A stretch of 64,000 nt of DNA, taken from IMG/VR virus record IMGVR_UViG_3300022752_000025, positions 62,001 through 126,000 of that record; one strand, written 5' to 3'. Under the pieces are notes generated by a model. The model was not told the DNA's origin and ran no database searches. It saw nothing but the letters and a program-made list of their open reading frames with translations. Position 1 is the first letter of the stretch. The number at the start of each line of letters is the position of its first letter. A program made the translations under genes and the position numbers. Of the stretch, positions 23,904 through 32,855 are shown piece after piece. This DNA is from a virus.

Positions 23904-24290
23904 TTATCGGGTGCTTTCGAGTTTTGGCCTTAGTCTTTGGAAAGCCGCATTAACCTCGGCAACATTTTCAATTTTATTAGCATCCATAATAAGAAATGCT
24001 TTTTGTCCAAGTCTAAAATTTTCATCAGTTTTCGCGGATACAACAGCTTGAATTCTTGATCTCATTTGAGATTCGTTTTTTAATGAAAGATTTCTTTTTT
24101 GTTCTTGAAGAAGCTCTATATATTTTTTATTTGATTCAATTTGAGATTTTGCCAAATGATATTCCGCTCCTCTCGTAACATCATCATATTTTTGATATGT
24201 TGATTGACCTTTGCTGCTGCTAATAGCTATTAATAATGCAATTATTGCAATTGCTAGATATTTTATATTATTATAATTTTCCATGTGCAA
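23904..24290 (-). CDS. Membrane-anchored coiled-coil protein
   Basis: 128 aa (start ATG 24290; ATG 24284 is equally possible). Residues 10-25 (YLAIAIIALLIAISS) form a membrane anchor or signal segment, followed by a long charged helix (ESNKKYIELLQEQKRNLSL). Could be a spanin-like or envelope protein; no lipobox is visible. Its start overlaps the end of the IMPDH-like gene by 20 nt. Confidence 0.55.
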   Translation of the reverse strand: MHMENYNNIKYLAIAIIALLIAISSSKGQSTYQKYDDVTRGAEYHLAKSQIESNKKYIELLQEQKRNLSLKNESQMRSRIQAVVSAKTDENFRLGQKAFLIMDANKIENVAEVNAAFQRLRPKLESTR

Positions 24291-25374
24291 ATCCTTCGTA
24301 CAAGTTGTTTGCTGTAACTTTTACAGCTTTTATTTTATTTGTCCAAATGCCTCCGCGCATTTCTTCTATTGATCTAAATCCCAAATAACTCATTGCACTT
24401 CTTAAGCCATTGGCAAAATCATATACAATGTCTTCTATGGATTTATTTTCAATCAAGGGAATTAACGTGGCATCTCCTTCTACAAATAAATTCTTTTTTG
24501 TACCATCATATAAATCATAATCTTCTACGACATCTTTGCTTGCCATTCCTCTATATTTTGCATATCTTTTACCGTCTTTTTCTATTATATTTTCTTCATC
24601 TACGGAATCTGCAAGTCCAGCAAATATTCTTCCACATATTACGGCATCCGCACCACTCGCGATAGCTTTAACTAAATCTTTAGGATATCTAATCCCTCCA
24701 TCTGCTAAAATACTTGGACGATTTTCTTCTTTTGGATTTTCGTGTCTAAAATAATCTAGATTTGCTAACTGAAAATTTCTAACTGCTTTCCAAGCATAAT
24801 ATAAACCTGTGACACTTGGACATCCTATTCCAGTTTTTATTTGGGTCAAACACATTGATCCAGGTCCAATAAGATGCCTAAAACCATCTGATTTTAAATT
24901 AGCTAATCTATAAACACTTTCTTTTGTTAAAGTATTTCCAACGATTATATCTTGTTTATAGGATGATTGTTTATACCATATAAGAAAGTCTTCGACATTT
25001 TGAGATAAACCATTAGCAGTATCTAAAAAGAATATATCCGTATATTCCGAAATCATTTCAATTCTTTCTTTAAAGTCTTTAAGACCTATTGCATTTATGC
25101 AAAAATTACTTTCGTCTTTTATGTGCTTAGCTTTTTTAGCTTGATCGTCTGGAGACATAAATCTATGTAAAACTCCTGCACCACCAACTCTATTAATCTT
25201 TATACAAGATTTAACAGATGAAACTGTATCCATCGGAGAAAGTATAATTGGTATATCTATATATTTTGATTTGCTAATTTTTGTTATTGTATTAACTTCT
25301 TTTCTAGAAATAATATCTGAAAAATTTGGAAGTAAGGAGATATCATCGTATCCTAAAGCTTCTATAAATTCCAT
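24271..25374 (-). CDS. IMP dehydrogenase / GMP reductase family enzyme
   Basis: 367 aa, the length of forms without the CBS domains. The TIM-barrel family motifs are clear: ILSPMDTVSS, the catalytic loop GPGSMCLTQIKTGIGCPS (catalytic Cys), ADGGIRYPKDLVKAIASGADAVICGRIFAG and GLRSAMSYLGF. The YRGMASKDV segment lies between typical IMPDH (YRGMGS) and GMPR patterns, so the direction (IMP to XMP, or GMP to IMP) is not certain. It is first in an operon with purA, driven by a near-consensus promoter 6 nt before the ATG. Confidence 0.82.
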   Translation of the reverse strand: MEFIEALGYDDISLLPNFSDIISRKEVNTITKISKSKYIDIPIILSPMDTVSSVKSCIKINRVGGAGVLHRFMSPDDQAKKAKHIKDESNFCINAIGLKDFKERIEMISEYTDIFFLDTANGLSQNVEDFLIWYKQSSYKQDIIVGNTLTKESVYRLANLKSDGFRHLIGPGSMCLTQIKTGIGCPSVTGLYYAWKAVRNFQLANLDYFRHENPKEENRPSILADGGIRYPKDLVKAIASGADAVICGRIFAGLADSVDEENIIEKDGKRYAKYRGMASKDVVEDYDLYDGTKKNLFVEGDATLIPLIENKSIEDIVYDFANGLRSAMSYLGFRSIEEMRGGIWTNKIKAVKVTANNLYEGFAHGKL

Positions 25375-25380
25375 TCTTTG

Positions 25381-25409
25381 ATTATAGAATTGATTTTAAA
25401 AAAAGTCAA
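25381..25409 (-). promoter_or_regulatory. Sigma70-like promoter for the purine operon
   Basis: Minus strand TTGACT (25409-25404), 17-nt spacer, TATAAT (25386-25381), 6 nt to the ATG of the IMPDH/GMPR gene. Confidence 0.7.
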
Positions 25410-25416
25410 TAGTAAA

Positions 25417-25710
25417 TCAAATTTTTCGTATCAAAGATCCGTCTTTTTTTATAAAATTTATAACGTCTTCAGAGCTAAATCCTAAATTATTTTTTAAATT
25501 AATTAAAATTTCTTGAGGCAAAGTATTTATTTTTTGAATAAATTTATCTTCAGCGTAATTTTCTCTAGTTTTTCTGCTACAACTACATCCTCCTAGAGAC
25601 ATATCATAGTAAGAAATATTCTCATTGAAATAAGCTAGAGTTTGTTCGTCTTTTATTTTATTTCTAACTTCTGTCACGAACTGTTGTAGATTAAGATTCT
25701 TCTCTGTCAT
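25417..25710 (-). CDS. Small phage protein with CSC motif
   Basis: 97 aa. SLGGCSCSRKTRENY is the only striking motif and recalls the CSCG motif of the 151-aa product at 18164-18619. Otherwise helical and charged. It overlaps the upstream membrane protein gene by 20 nt. Function unknown. Confidence 0.55.
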   Translation of the reverse strand: MTEKNLNLQQFVTEVRNKIKDEQTLAYFNENISYYDMSLGGCSCSRKTRENYAEDKFIQKINTLPQEILINLKNNLGFSSEDVINFIKKDGSLIRKI

Positions 25711-26056
25711 GGTATTTCATTAAAATTACACTTATATAATATAATATCAAAGAACTAAAAAATATCAAAAATATTCTATATATATTACTAAATAATAGAT
25801 AGTCCCCTATACATAGCCAAGTATTAAGACAAATAGGACAACTTATTAATCTTGTGAAAAATGAATTATATTCCATATTTAAAAATATAGGATAATTAAT
25901 ATTGGGATACTTCATTTTTAGTTCCAAATATTCTTTAAATTTAAATATTTTATTTAATAATGGTATCTTATTAAAGTATTCAAAAAATGCGTCAGTTTTA
26001 AACCAGACTAAAAGTATAAAAGAGTTTAATGTAAATAAGAATATATTTTCTATCAT
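25691..26056 (-). CDS. Membrane protein with CPICLNTW motif (DUF1360-like)
   Basis: 121 aa with hydrophobic segments at about 5-22, 70-90 and 92-112, and the sequence RLISCPICLNTWLC. Membrane proteins with a C-P-x-C-l-s/n-x-W motif (DUF1360-like) are common in large phages and bacteria and have no known role. It shares its first base with the last base of the dCMP deaminase gene. Confidence 0.6.
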   Translation of the reverse strand: MIENIFLFTLNSFILLVWFKTDAFFEYFNKIPLLNKIFKFKEYLELKMKYPNINYPIFLNMEYNSFFTRLISCPICLNTWLCIGDYLLFSNIYRIFLIFFSSLILYYISVILMKYHDREES

Positions 26057-26472
26057 TAAATATTATATTTAAAAATCTCTATATTATAAAATTTAAATAT
26101 ATCAAATGATTTTTGTTCTTTGTCGTATTCTTCTATATAAAGAATTTTTTTTATGCCATGAGATACAATATTTATCGCGCAAGATGAACAAGGGAGTAAT
26201 GTAGTCGCCATTAAATATGGATCATCATATCTAGATATACATGCTAAAGCGTTTGTTTCTGCGTGAATCATATATAATCTTCTTTCATCCCTATTATCCC
26301 AAAAATTATTTTCTATATTCTTTTTGCTTGTTAAGCCGTTGTAACCTATACTAAGTAATCTACCTTCTTTGTTCAAAATTGAGCAGCCAACTTTTTTGTA
26401 TGGATCTTCTGATCTTTCTGAAGCAGAAATCGCAAATTTTATAGCCATATCTTCGAAAGATATTCTTTCCAT
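26056..26472 (-). CDS. dCMP deaminase
   Basis: 138 aa. Zinc motif I HAETNALAC and motif II PCSSCA are intact, and the N-terminal FEDMAIKFAISASERSEDPYKKVGCSIL is typical of deoxycytidylate deaminases. It makes dUMP from dCMP, feeding the ThyX enzyme encoded further right. Divergently transcribed from the dNMP kinase gene; the promoter puts its ATG 6 nt from the -10. Confidence 0.88.
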   Translation of the reverse strand: MERISFEDMAIKFAISASERSEDPYKKVGCSILNKEGRLLSIGYNGLTSKKNIENNFWDNRDERRLYMIHAETNALACISRYDDPYLMATTLLPCSSCAINIVSHGIKKILYIEEYDKEQKSFDIFKFYNIEIFKYNI

Positions 26473-26478
26473 AATTAA

Positions 26479-26507
26479 ATGTTAAATATATTTTATAATA
26501 AAGTCAA
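26479..26507 (-). promoter_or_regulatory. Sigma70-like promoter for dCMP deaminase
   Basis: Minus strand TTGACT (26507-26502), 17-nt spacer, TAACAT (26484-26479), 6 nt to the ATG. Its -35 faces the -35 of the divergent kinase promoter across 10 nt. Confidence 0.6.
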
Positions 26508-26517
26508 GTTTAGAAGC

Positions 26518-26546
26518 TTGACTTTACTAAAAAATTTTAGTAGAAT
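26518..26546 (+). promoter_or_regulatory. Sigma70-like promoter for dNMP kinase operon
   Basis: TTGACT (26518-26523), 17-nt spacer, TAGAAT (26541-26546), 7 nt to the ATG at 26554. The two back-to-back -35 boxes form an inverted repeat AAGTCAAG/CTTGACTT. Confidence 0.65.
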
Positions 26547-26553
26547 AATAAAG

Positions 26554-27138
26554 ATGATTGGTATAACTGGAGTAGCTAGATCTGGAAAAGATACGCTTTA
26601 CAAATTAATAGAAAAAAAATTAGCTAAAGAATCAATATCTACAAAAAGATTTGCTTTAGCTGATAATCTAAAAAAAGATTTAAAAGAATTTATTTTAAAT
26701 AAATTTAACATTAATCTTGATTCTTGTACTCCAGAAGAAAAGGAAATTGTTAGACCTATAATGGTAGCGTATGGTAAATCTAAAAGAAAACAGACTGAAG
26801 GAAGATATTGGATAAATTTATTAGATTCAGAGTTATCTATATCAAACATAATTCCAGTAGTTACTGATATTAGATATGATGAATACCCTAGGGATGAATA
26901 TTTTTGGCTCTCTAAAGAAAAAAATGGATTTTTAATACATATATCGAGAGTACACGATGGAAAAATTATCCCTCCAGCAAACGAAGAAGAGTATAAAAAT
27001 GATAAGATTTTATCAGAAAAGTCTAACTATAAAATGATATGGTGTACAGAGTCAAATTCTGAAGTTTTATATTCGACTTATGAAAAAAATATTATAGAAA
27101 TATATGAACAATATAGAAGACATATTTTTAATAAATAA
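26554..27138 (+). CDS. Deoxynucleoside monophosphate kinase
   Basis: 194 aa from the ATG at 26554, chosen because the P-loop begins right there (MIGITGVARSGKDTLY) and the promoter lies just upstream; a longer frame would start before the promoter. Layout (P-loop, VTDIRYDEYPRDEYFW, basic LID-like segments) is that of T4 gp1-like dNMP kinases, which phosphorylate dGMP, dTMP and hydroxymethyl-dCMP for phage DNA synthesis. Overlaps the sigma factor gene by 35 nt. Confidence 0.8.
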   Translation: MIGITGVARSGKDTLYKLIEKKLAKESISTKRFALADNLKKDLKEFILNKFNINLDSCTPEEKEIVRPIMVAYGKSKRKQTEGRYWINLLDSELSISNIIPVVTDIRYDEYPRDEYFWLSKEKNGFLIHISRVHDGKIIPPANEEEYKNDKILSEKSNYKMIWCTESNSEVLYSTYEKNIIEIYEQYRRHIFNK

Positions 27139-27703
27139 AGTAAAAACAAATTCTGATAATCAAGCTTTATTAGAATTATCAAATCGCCATAGTGGTATTT
27201 ATAATGAAATGATAAAAAAATATTATCGCCATTTAGTTAATGTAGGACTTAATCCAGATGATATAATATCTGATAAGTTATATATTCTATATAAATCTGC
27301 GATGAGTTTTGATCCATCGAAAAATGTAAAATTTTCAACTTGGGTTGGCAACCAAGCCAGATATTATTGTTTAAATTGTATGAATAAAAATAATAATTCT
27401 ATTGCCATGGAAGAAAAAGACATCAGATTAATTTTAGAGAAAAAACAATTAGCTGTTAATAATGATCAAAATTTATTAAAAGAAAAATCAGATTTAATAT
27501 TTTCTATCTTAGATAGAGTTAAGGATAGTAGGTTATCTAAAATATATAAATTAAGATATTTCTCTGGCAAGAAACTCACTCCATGGAGTAAAATAAGTAA
27601 AAAATTAAAAATTAGCACTCAAACTGCTATTAACTTGCATAATAAGGGAAAAAAACTTTTAAAAAATAAGTTGACAACCGGATATAATATAGATATAATT
27701 TAA
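27104..27703 (+). CDS. Sigma-70-family factor, gp55-like
   Basis: 199 aa, near the size of T4 gp55 (late sigma factor). The middle shows sigma region 2 features: MSFDPSKNVKFSTWVGNQARYYCLNCMNK (the typical F-x-T-y/W core-binding and -10-recognition helix). The C-terminal third (LRYFSGKKLTPWSKISKKLKISTQTAINLHNKGKKLLKNKL) looks like a helix-turn-helix of region 4. It probably directs host RNA polymerase to phage late promoters, the best candidate being the GTGTAAT motif. Start overlaps the kinase gene. Confidence 0.78.
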   Translation: MNNIEDIFLINKVKTNSDNQALLELSNRHSGIYNEMIKKYYRHLVNVGLNPDDIISDKLYILYKSAMSFDPSKNVKFSTWVGNQARYYCLNCMNKNNNSIAMEEKDIRLILEKKQLAVNNDQNLLKEKSDLIFSILDRVKDSRLSKIYKLRYFSGKKLTPWSKISKKLKISTQTAINLHNKGKKLLKNKLTTGYNIDII

Positions 27704-27708
27704 TTATT

Positions 27709-28017
27709 ATGAATAAAAAAACAACTAATACAAATAAAAACGAAACACAAAAATCAGATTGGGCAAAAAGAGATGTAGGCGCTCTCTGGAAAAGAGAAAG
27801 TGCTACTCAAAAATATCTTTCTGGTTATGTAAAGGTAGATGAACTTGGTGTTGAAACAGAGGTAAAAATTGTAGTATTCTCCAACAAAAACAAGAAGGAT
27901 AATGCAAAAGCTCCAGATTATAGAATTTATCTATCTAAGCCAGCTCAACAAGCTCCAGCTTCAGTATCAAAAGTTGAGCAAGAGGATTCTTCAGAATCAA
28001 CTGATGATGTTCTATAA
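27709..28017 (+). CDS. Small DUF736-like phage protein
   Basis: 102 aa. DVGALWKRESATQKYLSGYVKV followed by KIVVFSNKNKKDNAKAPDYRIYLSK resembles small phage and plasmid proteins of the DUF736 type (G-x-l-w/f-k ... k-A-P-D-Y-R-v/i-y). An acidic, Ser-rich tail follows. It may be a small nucleic-acid-binding accessory protein (inference). Its stop TAA overlaps the next ATG (TAATG). Confidence 0.6.
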   Translation: MNKKTTNTNKNETQKSDWAKRDVGALWKRESATQKYLSGYVKVDELGVETEVKIVVFSNKNKKDNAKAPDYRIYLSKPAQQAPASVSKVEQEDSSESTDDVL

Positions 28018-29102
28018 TGGAATTTAGCTTAAATTTACCGATAAATTCGGTATCTTTTGGACAGGTATCTACCTTATTATTAAGAGAATTATTCTTAAAA
28101 AATAAGGTAGTTCCTATTTTCCCAATAGGTCAACCAGATTTATCTTCTCAAAATATTGAAAAAGATTTTGGAGAATGGCTACAGTCAAATATAAATTTAA
28201 GTTTATCTAAACATTCTAGAAAAAATAAAATTTTTAAACTTTGGCATATTAATGGAAGTTTAGAAAGTTTTTCAGAAAAGCAAATCCTTTTTTCATTTTA
28301 TGAATTAGATTCACCAACAGAAGTAGAGCTTAATATTATTAAGAATAATGATAAAGTATTATTTTCTTCCAAATATTCTATTGATATATTTAAAAAATAT
28401 GGATGTAATAATATTGATTATTTACCTCTTGCTTTCGATAAATATAACTTCAAAAAATTAGAAAAAGATTTTTTCTCAGATAGAATAGTTTTCAATCTTT
28501 TAGGCAAACTAGAAAAAAGAAAACATCATAAAAAAATAATACAAACTTGGCTTAAAAAATTTGGTAATGATAAAAGATATCACCTTCAATGTGCTATATT
28601 TAATCCATTTTTAAAACCAGAAGATCAACAGAATTTAATTCAACACTCTATATTAGAAAATAAAAATTTCTTTAATATTTCATTTTTAAATTTTATACAA
28701 AAGAATTCAGATTATAATGATTTAATTAATAGCGCAGATATAGTATTAGGAATGAGCGGAGCAGAAGGCTGGGGATTGCCAGAATTTCATTCTACTGCTA
28801 TAGGAAAACATGCTGTAATATTAAATGCTCATGCTTATAAAGAATGGGCTAATAATGAAAATTCAATTCTAGTTAATCCTTCTTCTAAAATTGAAGCTTA
28901 TGATAATATGTTTTTTCACAAAGGACAAATATTCAATCAAGGCAATATTTATGATTTCAATGAAGATGAATTCATTAGCGCATGTGAAAAAGCTATAGAA
29001 AAAGTTTCAATATCAAAAGTAAATAAATCTGGATTAAAATTACAAGAAGAATTTAGTTCTGAAAAATTTGCAGATAATGTATTGAATATAATTCAAAAAT
29101 GA
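28017..29102 (+). CDS. GT-B glycosyltransferase (GT4-like)
   Basis: 361 aa. The C-terminal half has the GT-B nucleotide-sugar-binding pattern: FNLLGKLEKRKHHKKIIQTW, then SADIVLGMSGAEGWGLPEFHSTAIGKHAVIL (the E-G-x-G-L-P-E signature of GT4). The N-terminus begins with a phage-adapted acceptor domain. The target may be phage DNA bases, virion proteins or host glycan. Placed between a small DUF736-like gene and the RNR operon. Confidence 0.75.
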   Translation: MEFSLNLPINSVSFGQVSTLLLRELFLKNKVVPIFPIGQPDLSSQNIEKDFGEWLQSNINLSLSKHSRKNKIFKLWHINGSLESFSEKQILFSFYELDSPTEVELNIIKNNDKVLFSSKYSIDIFKKYGCNNIDYLPLAFDKYNFKKLEKDFFSDRIVFNLLGKLEKRKHHKKIIQTWLKKFGNDKRYHLQCAIFNPFLKPEDQQNLIQHSILENKNFFNISFLNFIQKNSDYNDLINSADIVLGMSGAEGWGLPEFHSTAIGKHAVILNAHAYKEWANNENSILVNPSSKIEAYDNMFFHKGQIFNQGNIYDFNEDEFISACEKAIEKVSISKVNKSGLKLQEEFSSEKFADNVLNIIQK

Positions 29103-29103
29103 T

Positions 29104-29454
29104 ATGCCTCAATATTTATATCAAAATCCAAAAACAAAAGAAATCATAGAACTTATACAAAGTATTCATGATAAACATGAATATATTGATGAAAATGGAT
29201 TAAAATGGAATAGAATTTTTACTGTACCAGAAATAAATACTCAAGATAGATTAACAGAAAAATCCACAGAAAAAGATTTTGCTAGAATTACATCTTCACA
29301 AAAAGGTACTGTAGGTGACCTATGGGATAGAAGTCAAGAGCTTTCTCAAAAAAGAGAAAAAGTTTATGGAGAAGATAAAGTCAAGAAAAAATATTTTGAA
29401 AACTGGTCTAAAAAACGCAAAGGAAAGATACACCCAAAAAGTAATTTAGATTAA
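29104..29454 (+). CDS. FmdB-like phage protein without cysteines
   Basis: 116 aa. The opening MPQYLYQNPKTKEIIELIQSIHDKHEYIDENGLKWNRIFTVPE follows the pattern of small phage proteins related to FmdB zinc ribbons, but the cysteines are absent. The C-terminal half is charged and ends with basic residues. Function unknown; conserved in T4-like cyanophages. Confidence 0.6.
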   Translation: MPQYLYQNPKTKEIIELIQSIHDKHEYIDENGLKWNRIFTVPEINTQDRLTEKSTEKDFARITSSQKGTVGDLWDRSQELSQKREKVYGEDKVKKKYFENWSKKRKGKIHPKSNLD

Positions 29455-29529
29455 AATTGTTTATAACTTTCTAGTTTTTTCTTTTTTAATATCTAAAATT
29501 AATGTAATATAAGATTCACACGTAGTCTT

Positions 29530-31785
29530 ATGAACATTAAAGTAAAAAAAAGAAATGGTTCTTCAGAAAAATTTAATATTGAAAAAATACATAGAGTTAT
29601 AAATTGGGCAATAAAAGACCTTAATGGAGTTAGTTTAACTGATATTGAAATCAATGCTAAAATAAATATTCATGAAGGAATATTTACAAAAGAGATTCAT
29701 AAATTACTAATTGAATCTGCGGCAAATTTAATTTCTGCAGAAAAACCAAATTATCAATTTGTTGCTGGAAGACTTTTAAATTATCAATTAAGAAAAGATG
29801 TATGGAAAGGTAAACACGCACCAAGACTTTTAGAGTTTTTACAACAGGGATTAAAATATAAAATATACGATTCTATCGTTTTAGAAAAATATACTGAAGA
29901 TGAAATTAATAAAATGGGCGAATTCATTGATCATGAAAGAGATTATAATTTTACTTATGCAGGCATAAAACAATTGTGCGATAAATATCTTATTAAAGAT
30001 AGAGTGTCTGGAAGAATTTATGAAACACCACAATTCGCATATATTTTAATCGCTGCTTATGCATTTATTAATTATCCAATAGAGACAAGATTAAATTATA
30101 TACGAAAATTTTACGATGCAATAAGTAAACATAAAATTAATCTACCAACTCCAGTTATGGCTGGAGTAAGAACTCCAAGTAAAAATTATGCAAGTTGCTG
30201 TTTAATTGGAGTTGATGATACAAAAGATAGTATAACTGCTAGTGCTACAGCAGTCAGTATGGCTACCGCCAGCAGATGCGGAATAGGAATTGATGTTTCT
30301 AAAATTAGAGCAATAGGTTCTCCGATTAAGAATGGTGAAGTTGTACATACTGGACTAATTCCATTTTTAAAAATATACGAAAGTAGCGTTAAAGCTTGGC
30401 AGCAAAATGGATTAAGAGGTGGTAGTGCTACTTGTAATATTCAATGGTGGCATTATGAGATAGAAGATATTATAGTATTAAAAAATAACGCAGGGACTGA
30501 CGATAATCGTGTCCGTAAGTTAGATTATACAATTGGTATGAGCAAATTATTTTATGATAGAGTTCTTAAAGATGAAGATGTAACTTTATTTAATACTGCT
30601 GAAGTTCCAGAGTTATATGAAGCTTGGGGAACAAAAGAATTTGATAAAATATACAAAGAATGTGAATCTAAAAAATTAAAAATTAAAAAGAAAATATCTG
30701 CGCGTAAATTATTTTCTTTAATAATTAAAGAAAGAGTAGAAACTGGCAGAATTTATATTTTAAATGTTGATCATGCAAATAATCATAGCGCGTGGTTAGA
30801 CAAAGTTACAATGAGTAATCTTTGTACAGAGGTTATTCAACCTACAATTCCTCTTAATGATTATCACGATAAAGAAGGGGAAATTGGAATGTGTATTCTT
30901 TCGGCTATTAATATGTTAGAAATTAAAAATTGGCAGGACCTAGAAAAGACTTGTGATCTAATTGTTAGATTTTTAGATGAAATTATTGAAATTCAAGATT
31001 ATTTTAATATTGCTGCCGAAAATTTTGCAAAAAAACGTCGTAGCCTTGGAATAGGAATAACTAATTTAGCAGCTTATCTTGCTAAAAATGAATTAAAGTA
31101 TACTTCCGATAAAACCTTACCAATAATTGATGAATGGATGGAGCATTTTCAATATTATCTTCTAAAATCAAGTATTGAATTAGCTAAAGAAAAAGGTAAA
31201 TGTGAAAAATTTAATCATACTAAATATTCAAAAGGTATTCTTCCTATTGATACTTATAAAGATAAATTAGATGAACTTTGTAAAAGAAAATTATCCTTAA
31301 ATTGGGAAGATTTAAGAAAAGAAATTAAAGAATATGGATTAAGACATTCTACATTATCGTCATGTATGCCATGCGAAAGTAGCTCAGTTATTCAATCATC
31401 AACTAATGGAGTAGAACCAATTCGCAGTCTAATAACTTATAAAATGAGTAAGATGGGTAAATTACCTGTTCTCGTTCCAGGGATTGGTAAATATGATAAA
31501 AATTATGAACTAGCTTACGATTTAAAAGATAATTCTGGTTTACTTAGAATTAATGCTATTATTCAAAAATATATTGACATGGCTATATCAACTAATGTAT
31601 ACTATAATTATTCTCACTATGAAAACAATGTTCTTCCAGACGCTAAAGTAATGAAAGAAATTATGTTAGCTTATTCTCTTGGTCTAATAAGTCTATATTA
31701 TAATAATACAGATGATGGAGATAAAGAACAACTTATGAATCAAAAAGAAGACCGCGATTGTTCATCTGGTGCGTGTAAATTGTAG
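29530..31785 (+). CDS. nrdA: Ribonucleoside-diphosphate reductase class I, alpha subunit
   Basis: 751 aa, full length. An ATP-cone begins at residue 1 (KVKKRNGSSEKFNIEKIHRVINWA). Active-site residues are all present: the first redox Cys in NYASCCLIGV, the N-L-C-T-E radical motif, the second redox Cys in GEIGMCILSAIN and the C-terminal shuttle pair CSSGAC. It reduces rNDPs to dNDPs with NrdB, which follows after 3 nt. Confidence 0.95.
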   Translation: MNIKVKKRNGSSEKFNIEKIHRVINWAIKDLNGVSLTDIEINAKINIHEGIFTKEIHKLLIESAANLISAEKPNYQFVAGRLLNYQLRKDVWKGKHAPRLLEFLQQGLKYKIYDSIVLEKYTEDEINKMGEFIDHERDYNFTYAGIKQLCDKYLIKDRVSGRIYETPQFAYILIAAYAFINYPIETRLNYIRKFYDAISKHKINLPTPVMAGVRTPSKNYASCCLIGVDDTKDSITASATAVSMATASRCGIGIDVSKIRAIGSPIKNGEVVHTGLIPFLKIYESSVKAWQQNGLRGGSATCNIQWWHYEIEDIIVLKNNAGTDDNRVRKLDYTIGMSKLFYDRVLKDEDVTLFNTAEVPELYEAWGTKEFDKIYKECESKKLKIKKKISARKLFSLIIKERVETGRIYILNVDHANNHSAWLDKVTMSNLCTEVIQPTIPLNDYHDKEGEIGMCILSAINMLEIKNWQDLEKTCDLIVRFLDEIIEIQDYFNIAAENFAKKRRSLGIGITNLAAYLAKNELKYTSDKTLPIIDEWMEHFQYYLLKSSIELAKEKGKCEKFNHTKYSKGILPIDTYKDKLDELCKRKLSLNWEDLRKEIKEYGLRHSTLSSCMPCESSSVIQSSTNGVEPIRSLITYKMSKMGKLPVLVPGIGKYDKNYELAYDLKDNSGLLRINAIIQKYIDMAISTNVYYNYSHYENNVLPDAKVMKEIMLAYSLGLISLYYNNTDDGDKEQLMNQKEDRDCSSGACKL

Positions 31786-31788
31786 CCA

Positions 31789-32853
31789 ATGAAAAGCGTT
31801 TTAAATATAAAAAATATAGATCACACAAAACAACCATTATTTTTTGGAGAGGATCTTAATTTACAAAGATATGATCGTTTTAAATATCCTATTTTTTTTG
31901 AATTATTTAAAAAACAAGAAGAATTTTTCTGGTGGCCTCATGAAATAGCATTAAATAAAGACCGTAGCGATTATAAAGACCTAGCTGGGCAAGAAAGATT
32001 TGTATTTGATACTAATTTAAAATTTCAAACTCTCGGTGATAGCATGCTTTCTAGAAGTATACATTCTCTTAAAGATTATGTAAGTAATCCAGAATTAGAA
32101 ATATGCATGAATACTTGGCAAAGATTTGAAGGGATTCATAGTTATTCTTATTCATATCTACTTAATAATGTTCATCCAGACGCAAGTAAATTTTTTGATA
32201 GCATTATGGAAGATAAAGAAATTGTATCTCGCGCAGAGTTAATTAGGAATAATTTTGATAAAATTCTTGGTAATGACGATAAAAAAGATTTAAAACAAAA
32301 AATATTCGACTGCATTCTTTCAGTTAATGTAATGGAAGGCCTTGTGTTTTATGTTTCATTTGCGTGCTCTTTTTATTTTGGATATCGTGGTAAAATGGAA
32401 GGTAACGCTAAAATTATTAAATTTATTCAAAGAGATGAATCTTTGCATTTTGCTACTACTCAAAATTTAATTAAAATTTTAAAAGAAGAAGATAAAGAAG
32501 GCTTTACTTCAATAGTAAAAAAGAACGAAGATAAAATATATGCATTTTATGAACAGGCAGCTAAAAATGAAATTGAATGGGCAGAATATTTATTTAGTAA
32601 AGGCTCTTTATTAGGTTTAAATGCAGAAGTTTTAGGAGGTTATTCTAAATGGCTTTGCGATGCTCGTTTACGTTCATTAGGATATAAGAAAATTTTTAAT
32701 CAAAAAGACAATCCTATCGCAGGATGGCTAGACAGTTATCTAGATAGCAGTAAAGTACAAGTGGCTCCTCAGGAGACAGAAATATCAACCTATAAAATAG
32801 GTGCCAGAAAAACAGATATATCCGATGATGATTTTAATAATTTAAGTTTATGA
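31789..32853 (+). CDS. nrdB: Ribonucleoside-diphosphate reductase class I, beta subunit
   Basis: 354 aa. Metal ligands and radical site regions fit class Ia NrdB: WWPHEIALNKDRSDYKDL, WQRFEGIHSYSYSYLL (E and H ligands), VNVMEGLVFYVSFACSFYFGYRGKMEGNAKIIKFIQRDESLHFATTQ (second E..H pair). It supplies the tyrosyl radical to NrdA. The gene is directly downstream of nrdA, ATG after 3 nt. Confidence 0.95.
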   Translation: MKSVLNIKNIDHTKQPLFFGEDLNLQRYDRFKYPIFFELFKKQEEFFWWPHEIALNKDRSDYKDLAGQERFVFDTNLKFQTLGDSMLSRSIHSLKDYVSNPELEICMNTWQRFEGIHSYSYSYLLNNVHPDASKFFDSIMEDKEIVSRAELIRNNFDKILGNDDKKDLKQKIFDCILSVNVMEGLVFYVSFACSFYFGYRGKMEGNAKIIKFIQRDESLHFATTQNLIKILKEEDKEGFTSIVKKNEDKIYAFYEQAAKNEIEWAEYLFSKGSLLGLNAEVLGGYSKWLCDARLRSLGYKKIFNQKDNPIAGWLDSYLDSSKVQVAPQETEISTYKIGARKTDISDDDFNNLSL

Positions 32854-32855
32854 CT

